A DNA stretch of 64,000 bases from assembly GCA_001692895.1 (NCBI GenBank), contig KV748192.1, positions 806,001 to 870,000 on the forward strand, read 5' to 3'. The translations under genes and the position numbers were made by a program. Within the stretch, counting starts at the first letter, position 1, and each line of letters starts with the position of its first letter. Below the pieces are notes generated by a model. It was not told where the DNA came from. It did no database searches and saw only the letters and a list, made by a program, of their open reading frames with translations. Shown in pieces: positions 51,158 through 61,474 of the stretch. Source of the DNA: Cenococcum geophilum 1.58. Taxonomy: Eukaryota > Ascomycota > Dothideomycetes > Gloniales > Gloniaceae.

Positions 51158-52493
51158 GCATGTGGAAGGATTATAGACTCGAACACAATGGCTGATTCAT
51201 TGCACTGCATATCCTCGCTCCCAAATTAAGCCATATTTCGGTCTCGTATTGACACCAATCGGAGAGATACGAGTAGTCCTTCAAAGGAGCCCAAAGATAT
51301 ATAACACGATTGAAGAGACTCGACTGGCATGGACGCTACAAAATTAAGATTTTTCCCCCGTCTTCAGCGTTCGTTTCCCTAACATCATCTCGAAATTGCA
51401 ATGGCATCGGTCCAGTGCTGTTGATAGCCGGCGCCTCTTTTAACGAGGATTCGCTCACTGCAGGTTTTTCCTGTGCCTCCAGTGCCGCGCTCATCAGTGC
51501 TAACTTCCTCTGCCACAAGCGTTTTGATCACTTTCCTGGCGTTTTCAACTCTTCTGGAGACTCGCCACCACAAATGAGCTCAATTACTAGACTGAATGTT
51601 AGACTACTATCGACCTTGCTTATGGCCGCGGGATCTGTCTGGAAAGTATGCAAGGACCTAGAAGCTGGCGCTGAGGTTAGTTTACGTTGCTAGTGGGAAA
51701 ACCGGGGTTAGAAGTACTGCTTGGGGAAGGAGAAATAGGATTTGGGCGTGTATTGTACATGTTTCCGAGGCGATTGAAGAAGCATTCGCATAAGCCACTT
51801 TGCTCTACTATTTCTCGAGAAGCTGCGATAACAGTCATGGTGTAATTTTCGATGGTCCTAAATAATGTTCGCGGATTGTCAAATCTTACGGTTGGTAAAA
51901 TGCTTCTCTCTTCTGCTGAGTCACTATTAGAGCCCTTTTTGGTTGAGTACTTGCGTGGAAGGATGTCCTTTTTCGTAGTTCTGTCCTTTAGTACTGGGTA
52001 AGGTGTTGAGTCCACAGAATTGCATGCAGCTAAAATCCTTGAGTTCAATTCCTTCATTTACCTCTGCCCGAAGCTACTTTCTTGGGGCTTTCTTCTCTTT
52101 GCTATCGTCTCCTACAAGAGCTCAATCGATTTCCCTCCAGAAGCCAGATTCTTTGGAATCTTCAGTCTTTTATCACTCCCCCCGATAGCCCTTCTCGAAG
52201 CATACTTTCGGCGGGGTTCAGCTCTCTAAAAGTTGCGAAAGGTGAAGCGCACGTAATCACGTTCATTTTCGCCACCTCATATATCATCCGAGAAACCGTC
52301 GTTGAATGGTGCTGTTTTCAAAGTGAATTGTCTTCTTTCTACATCTCTTGCACCTCATTACTACAATTTGGCTTTCCTTTAGCCGTACTGCATCACAAAC
52401 TGAAAGACGCAGTACCTAGGGTTACCAAGTTTCCGGACGGCACTGGCTTCATCTCGGCCTGAGGCAAGTGAGTAGACAGCTTGATCAAGCCTT
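51158..52493. other. Intergenic, possible 5' remains of the Argonaute relic
   Basis: Frames of about 125 codons occur on both strands (51,310-51,693 plus, 51,677-52,057 minus, 52,082-52,462 plus), none with a motif I recognise. Any lost first exon or promoter of the Argonaute relic would lie here. Confidence 0.35.
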
Positions 52494-53138
52494 GTGTCGG
52501 AAGCTTCGGCCTCACCAAAATCTCCTCAGTCAAGAGAACTTCCTATTCAAACTGAAGATACGGCATCACCGGCTGTTGCTACAACTCCCTCCCTCTATTC
52601 TCAGGCTATTTTGCCACCATATTCCCTCAGCGCAATGTCGACAGCGACCACATCACCACCCCAGTTAGCTACGACTCTTACCGGCATGAGCACTCTTGCC
52701 CTCTCGAGTCCTAAAGTGAGTTCCGCTAAACCTGTCGAGCGTGACTTGAGGGCGTTCCGGAAGCTACCCTCCAAGACTGTCGTCCAGACGGCAAATCAAA
52801 TAGACCGGAGAGAAGCATTTCAGCCGATCATTAAACGCAATCTTCGGATTGAGGTTGCTTCGGAACGCACAGAGGATGTCCACACTCTCAGGCTGGATTT
52901 CGCACAAGCGCAGAATGGCTACTATGTCTTTGCAAATTACTTCAAAGTGAATCTTCCGGAGACCGATCTATTCTAGTATTCCATTAGAGGCATGGACATG
53001 AGCTATTCACACAGCAAGCGAGAGCTCTTCTCTAGGTTTATCGAGATGTGTCCGATGAGAGTAACAAGCTTGAACAATAAACGCTCTACCACGACTGGCA
53101 GCCTGCGTGGTAGTAAAGGTGTGTCGACCTATAGTCGC

Positions 53139-54642
53139 CACTCTCTGGGCAGCAATTTTATTTTGAAAGGCACTATAAGAATCCAGTCACCCACTGCTCA
53201 CCCAGGGAACCCTCCATACCCCTCTCCCCCTAAGAGGGTGTACCGGAAAACCCACGCTTCAATTTAATATGCTTTGATTTTAAGCACGCTTCAACACATC
53301 TTAAAGCGAATGACAATGATGATAACGAAAATCATGCACGCCGAGCTTAGGTATTAAGTGAAACCTCGTCTAGTATCCAACCACGCCGTGTTCACCGCCT
53401 GCTTGCATATCCTATCTTTCTCCTTCTCGGAAGCCATGCTGTTGACTAGGAAGGAATAGAGGCTGTTTATTGATCTTAGGAATTTACAATTATGAAATTA
53501 GTATCCGTTGAATAACGGAGGCCTGCACATGTGACTTACCATCTTCCTATGTCGGGGGTTAGGCGTGGTTCCAACATAACCTTACGTTTCCGCATGTCTT
53601 GCAGTATTTCTTTGAGGCACACCCTGTCCGTATGCAACCCAAGCAATAATCAGGATAGGTAGCACCAGCACGGTGTGTACGCTGACGACGACCGCAGCAC
53701 ATGTAGTACATTGCCGATCTTAAAGCGTGCTTTTTTTCTTGCAAAAGGCTCTTGAGATAAAACCTGGCCTGGCAAATAGACGCTGGGTCGTGAGGTTGTG
53801 AGTGCGGATGGAAAAGACAAGTTGGACAGGTAGGCTGATAAGCAGCGAATGAGTATGCATTTGTATTCTATCTTTTCGCTACGTCAAGAAAGTAATAGAT
53901 GTATGCCTCGAGTTACACAGCATAATGCTGTAGCCTGTTCATTGAGCCACGTCGTTATGCTACGTCGCTGCCATGTCATCAGATCAGAGTGGCATCGCGC
54001 AGATAGGGTCGGAGGCTGGCGACCTTGCCCGACGAGACTCGAGAAATGTCTCTCCTTACTTTTCAACGCTTTGCTGCCCCTCGTTAATATCTCCAGCGGA
54101 TGCGAAATTCGCGCAGTTTCAAAGCACGGTATCCTTACGGTTGCAGTACTAGAAAGCTTACGAAAGTCAGCTGAGGCTTGTACGGCGAAATTGGATTAAT
54201 AGGGGCGTACGCGGTGCTATATTTGCTTGGAGCGTAACGCTCGCTGGGCAAGCTGGTTCTGGGCAGACTTGCTTGTTAATTGCTTGCCAAGACAGTCTAG
54301 AATTTAAAGTTCTATAGAAAGTCCGCTATAGCCTCGCCTAGTGGCAGTATATTACCCACTAAGCTCCTCTACTATTAATTAATTATAGTATAAGGTATAA
54401 GCTCGTTCGCGCGGCTCGGAGGCAGTTTATAAGGCAAACGCGGTAACAGTGTGTCCAACAGTCAGTCTCCAGCGAGCTTTGAGGCCCTATAGCTGACTGA
54501 CTGCGGCCAACCAGATCGCTCGCTGTCCGCTGCATCAAAATAAGGTACGCCGACTACTCCGCTGTCAGCTCGCTACTTGCCAGCTCACAAGATGATTTTG
54601 CGACGGGTGGTCATTCCCTTATCATTGCTAGGAAATACCTTG
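53139..54642. mobile_element. 1.5-kb insertion within the Argonaute relic, flanked by an 8-bp direct repeat
   Basis: ATAGTCGC occurs at 53,131-53,138 and again at 54,643-54,650, exactly where Argonaute-like reading stops and resumes. The insert starts CACTCT and ends ACCTTG. CA...TG ends and an 8-bp duplication fit the hAT superfamily, but I see no convincing terminal inverted repeat and no transposase. About 54,230-54,430 inside it is TA-rich and looks RIP-touched. An 8-mer match could be chance, so the case rests on its position at the homology break. Confidence 0.5.
53559..53708 (-). other. Small cysteine-rich open frame within the insertion
   Basis: An ATG at 53,708 opens 49 codons with nine cysteines (MYYMCCGRRQRTHRAG, CLGCIRTGC, then CKTCGNVRLC), spaced like a small zinc-binding or disulfide-rich protein. 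There is no signal peptide and no recognised family. It could be the only intact coding piece of the inserted element, an exon of something larger, or chance. Confidence 0.2.
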
Positions 54643-57088
54643 ATAGTCGCGAGCTAGGCCATGGAAAATAGAGCTCAGTCTAGTCTACGACGGCAAGATT
54701 CCTCTTAAAACCTACAAGCAATATCCAGGGTGGCCCGGCCTCTGATTCCATATTCTGCAACACCACACAGGTTGACCGGGCGTTGAACATAACCGTGGCG
54801 AAAGCAGCACAGAAAGACGCTCCGAAGGATTTCGGGACGTTTCAGCGTGGTGACAACAGGTATTATCTCAAGGCCGGTGCCGATAACCTTGGGCGTGGCC
54901 TAGTCGCAAACCGTGGGTACTTTTTGACAATTAAACCTGCTGTGGGCAGCGCTGTCATCAACGTTAACACCACGATGAGCACTTTCTTTAAGCCAATGCT
55001 ACTAAGTAATTTCATGGAACCTTTCGGCGCAGAGAATCGCACCAAGTTGGAGTGTATATTGAAAGGCCTCAAGGTTCGTATTGAGTATACTCGAGGTAAG
55101 GACAGTGAAGTCGATGTTGACAGCGAAGAACGGCGAATCAAGACGATCTGGGACCTTGGTTGGCCAGTTCAACTACAAACTTTTAAGAAAGAGGAGAACG
55201 GAGGAATGAAAGATATCTCAGTAAAATCTTATCTGGAGAAAGTGAGCCGAATAGCTAAAATTTGCTAGGTAATTGCTAACATAGTGGAGCATACAACGTA
55301 GTTGTCACAAAACCATATCTTCCATGCGCCAATTTTGGAGGCCCTCAAGGAAAAGAGTCCTAGTTCGCCCCGGAACACCTTTGGGTAATGCCAAATCAGC
55401 TCTACTAGGCATTCAAGTTTGGACTTCTGGATGATTTGAGCGCAAAGATGATTGAGAAAACTCGCCACACACCAGGACAAACCCGTGCGGTAATCCTTGA
55501 GGAAGGTTTACACTCGCTTAGGGTCTTGTTGCAATCACCTGCAGGTGTTTTATGTCCTTGCGTTTAATGCCAACCGCATATCCGCTAACAAGGGCAATTG
55601 TTTAGGCAATATTCGGCCTCAGCATTGATCCACGCATGGCGAGGACGCTTGGCAATCCTACCCTGGAATATCGCCAGGGTCAAAAGGCAATCCCGGGTCG
55701 GATGAACGGGCAATGGAATCCGAGTCAGAAAGTTCCTCGAAACGCCGAAAACTGTATTTAAGACCGCCGCAATCTTTTCGGATAGTCTCAGTGATTGCAA
55801 GATTTCATACATGGTGGAATTTATGAGGCAAATACCCAAGTATGCTAAAGATCTAAAAATCGAAAGAGGTCCAGCGTATACCATGCCCGACGGATGGCAC
55901 AAGGGCTACGTTTTAGGGACGCCAGACGGTTACCACAAAACTGAAATCCGGAAGGCCTTCAAGTTTGTGGAGGGGAAAGCTGACTTAGCAGTGCTCATAT
56001 TAAATGACTAAGGCAAAGATAGATACGCTCTCTTCAAGCAGATCGGGGTTCTTGAATTTGGCATACATTCTAATTGCCTTTCAGCTGCTGCAATGGAAAA
56101 GTACTGGAGACCAAATGATCAAGGGGGTCCTATACATGGCCAATGTGGCCATGAAGGTCAATATTAAAACTGGCGGAGTTGATCATTCCGTCAGCAAACC
56201 TCACCCGATTCTCAAAGGCACGCTTCTGCTGGTAGTGGATGCTACTCATTCCGGAGGCACAAGTAATCCAGGCACACCGTCGGTAGCGGTGGTGGTGGGC
56301 AGTCTAGATGCGAAGTGTGAGATTTCACGGCTCCATGCGCTTGCAAAACAGAGAAAGTTTGGAGGTAACCAAACTTCTAAATTAGTCAATACATCATAAG
56401 CTTACCAGACTCCTCAGATGATTGCGGGCTTTCAGTCAATGGTTGAAGAACGCATATTAGCATACCATAAGACTCAAAAATCCTGACCGAAGCGGGTTCT
56501 TTACTACTTTCGTCGGCCGAAGTGGCAAAGATTCGCACAGCTTTCGAACATGTCGTTCCGGCGAACCAGCGCAAGGAGCCTCTGCAAACCACAGCCATTG
56601 TGGTGAGAAAGCGACACCATACAAGGTTGATGCCTTGCCTGGTTCTGTACACCAGACGAGGAATGGGAATTGCCTCCCAGGCACGGTTGCGGAATCTGGC
56701 ATCACATCTCCGTATTATCTCGATTGGTTCCAGCAATCGCACAATGCCCTGCAAGGTACAGCAAGGCCGGCGCGTTACTATGTCCTGGGAAGTGGCATCC
56801 TAGATACGAATGGGAAGTCACTTCCAAGGACCTTCAGGAAGTTGCAAGCAACGACTCAATGCCTCTTTCATTATTTCTCTACTAATCACTTCGCAGCAGA
56901 TGCATGCTCTCTACTATACCTATGTAGGAGCTACCATGGGCGCTTCTCACATGCCGCCAGCATATTACGCAGACTTGTTGGCCGAGCGTAGACGCTGCTA
57001 CATTAAGCGTTTTCTCGATGGCGCGCCAGAATTGCGTGGTCAGTCAAAAGAGGTGGTTAAGGCGGCCATCGAGAGGGAATGGAACTAG

Positions 57089-57963
57089 CGAGTCGGAACT
57101 GGCCATACTAATCCATAGCATCCAAATTTGGATTCAACTATGTTCTGGGTGTGAGGCTACTGCCGAGAGAAGATATGAGGGTGAGGGTGAGATTGGCGGA
57201 GATACTTTCTATAGTCTCTTTTTCTTTATAGATCAATTGACACACGAGTTCTGACAAGTAGAGGACACCATCTGAGGCGGTTCTATTTTCCTCTTCCTTG
57301 CTTCACATCTAGGGTGGATTATAGAAGTCCCTATTTTCGAAGCTGGATCTTTCACGGATCGAGCCGTTGCTTTTCGATTTCCCAATTTTCCAATTTTGCT
57401 TCTACCCTGGCCGTCTCGTATCCTCACGAGATGGTCGCACAGTGCGAGTTTTGGCTATTACTTTCACTTTCTTACTCTTAGCTTGGCTATCCAATCGCTC
57501 TTTGCACGGCCTCAGTCTCTTGATGATCCTTCCAGCACTAGATTTTTCTCACGACGTGTTACCCTCAGCTCCGGGCGGCTCATCCCCGAGTAGCCAGCTT
57601 GATATCCAAATAATACCATGTGCTAGTAAAAAGAGCACTTATCATCCCGTTGTGATGTCTCAGCCGTTATGGGGTACGCGTACGGTAACGATGCCCTGGC
57701 TTTCGAAGACGCGCCCTCACGCTCCCTTTCCGCCCCCCTAATTCCCTCGAACTCCAACACAACCTGCGGCACCCTATCTCGTCCGCTAGTCCCTGACAAA
57801 CTCCACCGTCATTTCCGCCCTGAACTTTGCCTCCCTTTGTGAAGCTAAGGCGGTAGGCTCCACAACCACTAGACTCGTCTAGATCGCAGAGGAGAGACAG
57901 CCTCACCCCTCAACTAGCTGGAAGCCACATCCAACAAGCTAAAACCCGCCTCAACCCCCCACC
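57089..57963. other. Intergenic between the Argonaute relic and the membrane-protein gene
   Basis: A plus-strand frame of 124 codons (57,367-57,741) contains one hydrophobic stretch but no motif. The region also holds the 3' flank of the minus-strand membrane-protein gene. Confidence 0.35.
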
Positions 57964-59899
57964 TCAAAGATGCGGCAACAAATCCGTCCACTCAGGCGTC
58001 ACATACACCGCCACCGGCACTTCCCTCAAACTCGCAAACGCCTCAACAACCAAATACACGCGCGCCAGCACAAACAGCGCCAACACCACCCTCCCAGCCC
58101 CGCGCACCCCGCTCCGCGCCCTCCACCCCACCACCCACGCCTCCAATCGCCCGACCGCCTCCTTCGCCAGAAAGAACAGCCACACCCCAACGCCGGAGGC
58201 CGCGATCACCAGCGCGCTGGCAATCCACAGCACGCGCTCGACGCGGGAGGGGAAGAACTCGCGCCAGGCGGCCACGTGCAGGGCGCCGTACGCCGCAGCG
58301 GCGAACGCGAGGACGGCTTTGAGTCTGTCCCGCGCGATGTTGACGTGGCCGAGATATGACAGGCCGGCGAAGTTGGGGGTGTGCGAGCCCAGATACCGCG
58401 TCTCGCCGACGAAGCGGCCGAGGCTGGAGGAGGTGAAGTAGAAGGGCTCGTAGGAGGGGCGATGCTGGCAGTGGAGCCAGAGGGCGTCGGTGAGAGTGTT
58501 TGCGAGGTGCCACCGCGCGAGGGCGGCGGGCGGGAGCGGAGTGTGCGTTGGGCAGTCCGGGTAGCTGCGGCGGCAGTATTGGAGGCTGTGGCGGAGAGGT
58601 GTGTCGGGGGTTTGGTGCTCCAGGAAGTAGAGGTGCTCCGGGGCGGTCTGGAGCGGCTTTTCGGAAATCATGTAGCTGACGTGGTGGTCGAGTTGCGAGT
58701 GGGTGCGGTCGAGGGCGCTGTGACGGATGTCGTCGACGGGGCCGATGACTGGGGATGGGCGGTTAGGAAGTGGTCTGAGGGGTTTGAATGGAAAGGGCGG
58801 AGTGGCTTGGGGAGAGTGAAGAGAATCGCGTACAGCTTGTGGGATCCCTTATAGCCAGTGACCCGATGGAAAAGTGGGTATGATGCGGTCTTGCAGCACG
58901 TGAGGCGTCTTCTTCACTATCAGGTGCAGATGGAGCCGGAACAGAGTTTCGTCTTTCTTCGGGAGAGACATAGGTCATACATCTCATTTCTGTAACCCCG
59001 TCACTCTCACTGATTGGGCTGCACATCCACATGATTGATAGGAATGGCTGCATCCATTCTTCGTATGAGAGCACAGTAGGATCACTGACCTCCAGAGGCT
59101 TGTTCCACCAGAGCAGATAGAGAACTAACGCGCATAGAACGTGGCCGATGGTGTTTATCTCAAGTAACGTGACTGGCAGCTGCTCGATCAGGCGGCCAAG
59201 AATCTGGAGAATCATCCAACCAGCTTGGATACAGACGATGGATTTGGCCAGACCATCAGCCTTGCTCTTGTCCCGGATTTGGCCTTCGTGAACGGACGGC
59301 CGCCGGCCTAGGAAAGAGAGAAGCCGTACGCCTTCCGCTGTGAGGGTGAGTCGAGGCCGGCCTTCGAAGGCCGGACCGGTGTGCACGACGATGCCGCCCA
59401 TCACGGCGAAAAAGCATTGGGTAATGCTCCATCCCTCCAATTGGCCTTCGGTTGCTGCAGCCGTAGATGCGAGCTAATAGGGACTAATTAGCAATCTGTC
59501 TCCACATTTCTGTATTTTAACTTCATTAAATGACCAAAGACGAACCCCCGATCTATGGAATTCGATGTCTTTTTGTATTTCCCGATACAGCCAGCGCGCA
59601 GTCAGGTACTGAGCAAATGCAGTGGACACGACGAGCTCTGGGGCAAAGATGCCCAATAGAATCCATTTGGCCCGCCTTATATTTCGCTGGCGCAGCGTCG
59701 AGTCCTGGATTGGCACGTTGAGGTGAAGCGCAGACCACACGCAGATAGTCAAGGTGAGAACACAGCTTGTAAGGAGCTGAAAAGTGCCCCGACCATCAGG
59801 CCCAGGTGTCCAAGATGTTGTTTCCACCGGTGCTGCAGAGGCCGTCTTGAAAAAGAAGGCACAAGCGAGCGGGCGAAAGTATAATTGCGCAAACGCCAT
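57964..59899 (-). CDS. Multi-pass membrane protein of unnamed fungal family, 592 residues
   Basis: Three exons, 59,899-59,546, 59,473-58,834 and 58,748-57,964, give one frame of 592 codons plus TGA. The introns (59,474-59,545 with donor GTTCGT and acceptor TAG; 58,749-58,833 with donor GTACGC, branch CTAAC and acceptor CAG) were chosen because phases agree throughout. Residues 1-23 look like a cleavable signal. Hydrophobic segments lie at about 41-61, 79-99, 133-151, 201-217, 226-241, 476-493, 505-525 and 549-568. Notable sequence includes SWTPGPDGRGTFQLL after the signal, WILLGIFAPELV, and near the end AAYGALHVAAWREFFPS and VTPEWTDLLPH. To my knowledge similar proteins are widespread in Pezizomycotina as 'hypothetical protein' with this layout. 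No enzymatic motif is seen. It shares an 0.9-kb divergent upstream region with SCD1. It seems intact. Confidence 0.85.
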
Positions 59900-60791
59900 A
59901 TTGAGCTTTGTGAGGAACTCGAGTTGCGAAAGGCGGCAGCAGCGGCAGCAGCAGCAGCCTCCTTCGTCGGGGAGGCGTTTTTGAAGCTGGGGCTGAGCTC
60001 ATCAGCTGAGGTATCTTTCCGCACGAGAGACAGCATGAAATGCTTTGGAGAGAAGCGATCCTGCGCCTGGCCAAAAAGGGTTGTGGCACCTACAACGCTC
60101 ATTGTGCTGTTCCTGCTCCTCCTAGCCTTTGGGTACGTACTCTGCTGGAGGCTGAGTGAAGCATCGTTGAAGGCGCGTCGGAGTGCTCCGCCAGATATTT
60201 CGCAATCTGCGCTAGCTCTTCCCAGGTTGGCTTTCCCCCGGATTTTCTTTTTAATTCCGCTTTCGTATTGCCGCGAGACAAGCAGCCTGTATTGTAATAA
60301 TACAGCCATAATGACAGTGTTGCGACTGCAGGAGACGTTGGAAACATGCCCAGTGCTCAGCAGCGCTACAGCCCTCACAGCTCTGTGGCATGGCCCAAGC
60401 TCCCTGCCCCGGAATTCGCCCACCATTCGGGTCCCGCCTTGCCCCATCACCTGCATACGGGGACACTGCAGGTCCACCGCAGCGCGTCTGGACTTCAATT
60501 CTTCGAACACACCACCCGTGGAACATACTTTGAGGGTTTCAGGCACACCCGTTACCGTCGTCGCACCGGCTCACCTCGTTTCCCGTTCGGGGCAGCCCCA
60601 CAGTCCGAAGCACGGAACTCCCCCTCGCACAGAGGTTGGGGATCCGACGATGCTCCGCACAGCTGGCTATGATGGAAATAAAATATAAGAAGCTTCTTGA
60701 GGTGGTTTGTGCATGTTGTCGATCATACTGGAAAGAACTGCATCTTTAAACACACTATCTTATTCACAACTCAAACCGATCTACTGTCAAA
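59900..60791. other. Shared divergent upstream region of the membrane-protein gene and SCD1
   Basis: The region is GC-rich and holds a GCA/GCG triplet run at about 59,934-59,965. Two long frames run through it on opposite strands (59,885-60,688 plus, about 267 codons; 59,749-60,546 minus, about 265 codons). Neither shows a conserved motif. Both look like by-products of composition and promoter/leader sequence. An unannotated exon cannot be excluded. Confidence 0.4.
60684..60689 (+). promoter_or_regulatory. Possible TATA element of SCD1
   Basis: TATAAG lies in an AATAAAATATAAGAAG context about 108 bp before the SCD1 start codon, a normal distance for a fungal TATA box. No transcription start is visible from sequence. 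Confidence 0.35.
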
Positions 60792-61474
60792 ATGTCCAAG
60801 AACCCCTCCTTTGAAGGTGAGTCCTCCAAGATGCTCAAACACTTGACATATCAGAGTCGCTAACCATCATGTAGATGTTCTCGGCTGCCAAGCTGCCGTC
60901 TTCGAGTGGGCTGATAGCTACGACTCCAAGGCATGCATTTCAATGTTTAAGAATTGTCGATTTTGACCTCGACTGACCTGCTTGCTAGGACTGGGACCGT
61001 CTACGCAAATGCATTGCTCCTACCTTGAGGGTTAGTGTTTCCTTAGACCCCAACAAACCACCTTCGCCAGCCTGACAGTTGTGCTCCGTACAGATCGACT
61101 ACCGTTCCTTCCTCGACAAGATCTGGGAGGCGATGCCGGCCGAGGAATTCATAACCATGATTTCCGACCCGAACGTGCTCGGCAACCCTCTCCTCAAGAC
61201 CCAGCACTTCATCGGCGGCACTAAGTGGGAGAAGGTCTCGGATGACGAGATCATTGGCCACCACCAGCTTCGCGTGCCTCACCAAAAGTACACTGACGCA
61301 ACCCGCAAGGAGGTCGCTGTTAAGGGACACGCTCACAGCACCAACACCCACTGGTACAAGAAGATCGACGGCGAGTGGAAGTTTGCCGGCCTGAACCCAG
61401 AAATCAGATGGTCCGAGTATGACTTCGACAAGGTTTTCGAATCGGGTAGAGATTCCTTTGGCGATGCCAAGTAG
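60792..61474 (+). CDS. SCD1: Scytalone dehydratase (DHN-melanin pathway)
   Basis: The enzyme dehydrates scytalone to 1,3,8-trihydroxynaphthalene and vermelone to 1,8-dihydroxynaphthalene in the cytosol or melanin-forming compartment. Four exons, 60,792-60,816, 60,875-60,930, 60,989-61,030 and 61,094-61,474, encode 167 residues; the rice-blast enzyme has 172. The residues known for catalysis or binding in that enzyme (Tyr30, Asp31, Tyr50, His85, His110, Ser129, Asn131) are all present with an offset of six: Tyr24, Asp25, Tyr44, His79, His104, Ser123, Asn125. Motifs include YDSKDWDRL, RIDYRSFLDK, TQHFIGGTKWE and GHAHS. Intron 2 starts GC (AAG|GCATGC) and ends AG, a GC-AG intron forced by the reading frame. 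The gene looks intact and functional. No other melanin gene lies in the window. Confidence 0.97.

Larger units (their letters stand above)
52494..57088 (+). pseudogene. Argonaute (QDE-2/PpdA-like) gene relic, all domains traceable, inactivated
   Basis: Argonautes bind small RNAs and silence complementary transcripts. Remnants occur in family order. The N domain has YYVFANYFKVNLPETDLF at about 52,920-52,973. A YDGKIPL segment (about 54,690) and the linker-1 block NLGRGLVANRGYF...PAVGSAVINVN lie at about 54,780-55,250. The PAZ segment carries MPNQLY (about 55,390) and KMIEKT. MID/linker pieces lie at about 55,810-56,080 and include FGIHSNC. PIWI shows YMANVAMKVN, LLLVVDATHSGGTSNPGTPS with the first catalytic Asp (about 56,222-56,290), VRKRHHTR, GNCLPGTV, SHNALQGTARPARYYVL (about 56,740-56,790), and PPAYYADLLAERRRCYI up to the stop at 57,086. 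An in-frame TAG (52,974-52,976), several frame changes between adjacent blocks, a TAA at 56,009-56,011, an unreadable RDGxSE motif near 56,500 and a 1.5-kb insertion show it is dead. Without the insertion the length (about 3.1 kb) fits a full gene. Confidence 0.88.

Noticed and set aside
58043-58854. Arg-rich and Gly/Glu-rich frames of about 130-157 codons overlapping the membrane-protein gene
   Set aside because: Alternate-frame shadows of a GC-rich exon.
59749-60688. Two long overlapping open frames on opposite strands (about 265 codons each) between the membrane-protein gene and SCD1
   Set aside because: No conserved motif, no credible start context, low-complexity Ala and Ser runs from a GCA triplet tract; typical of GC-rich promoter DNA.
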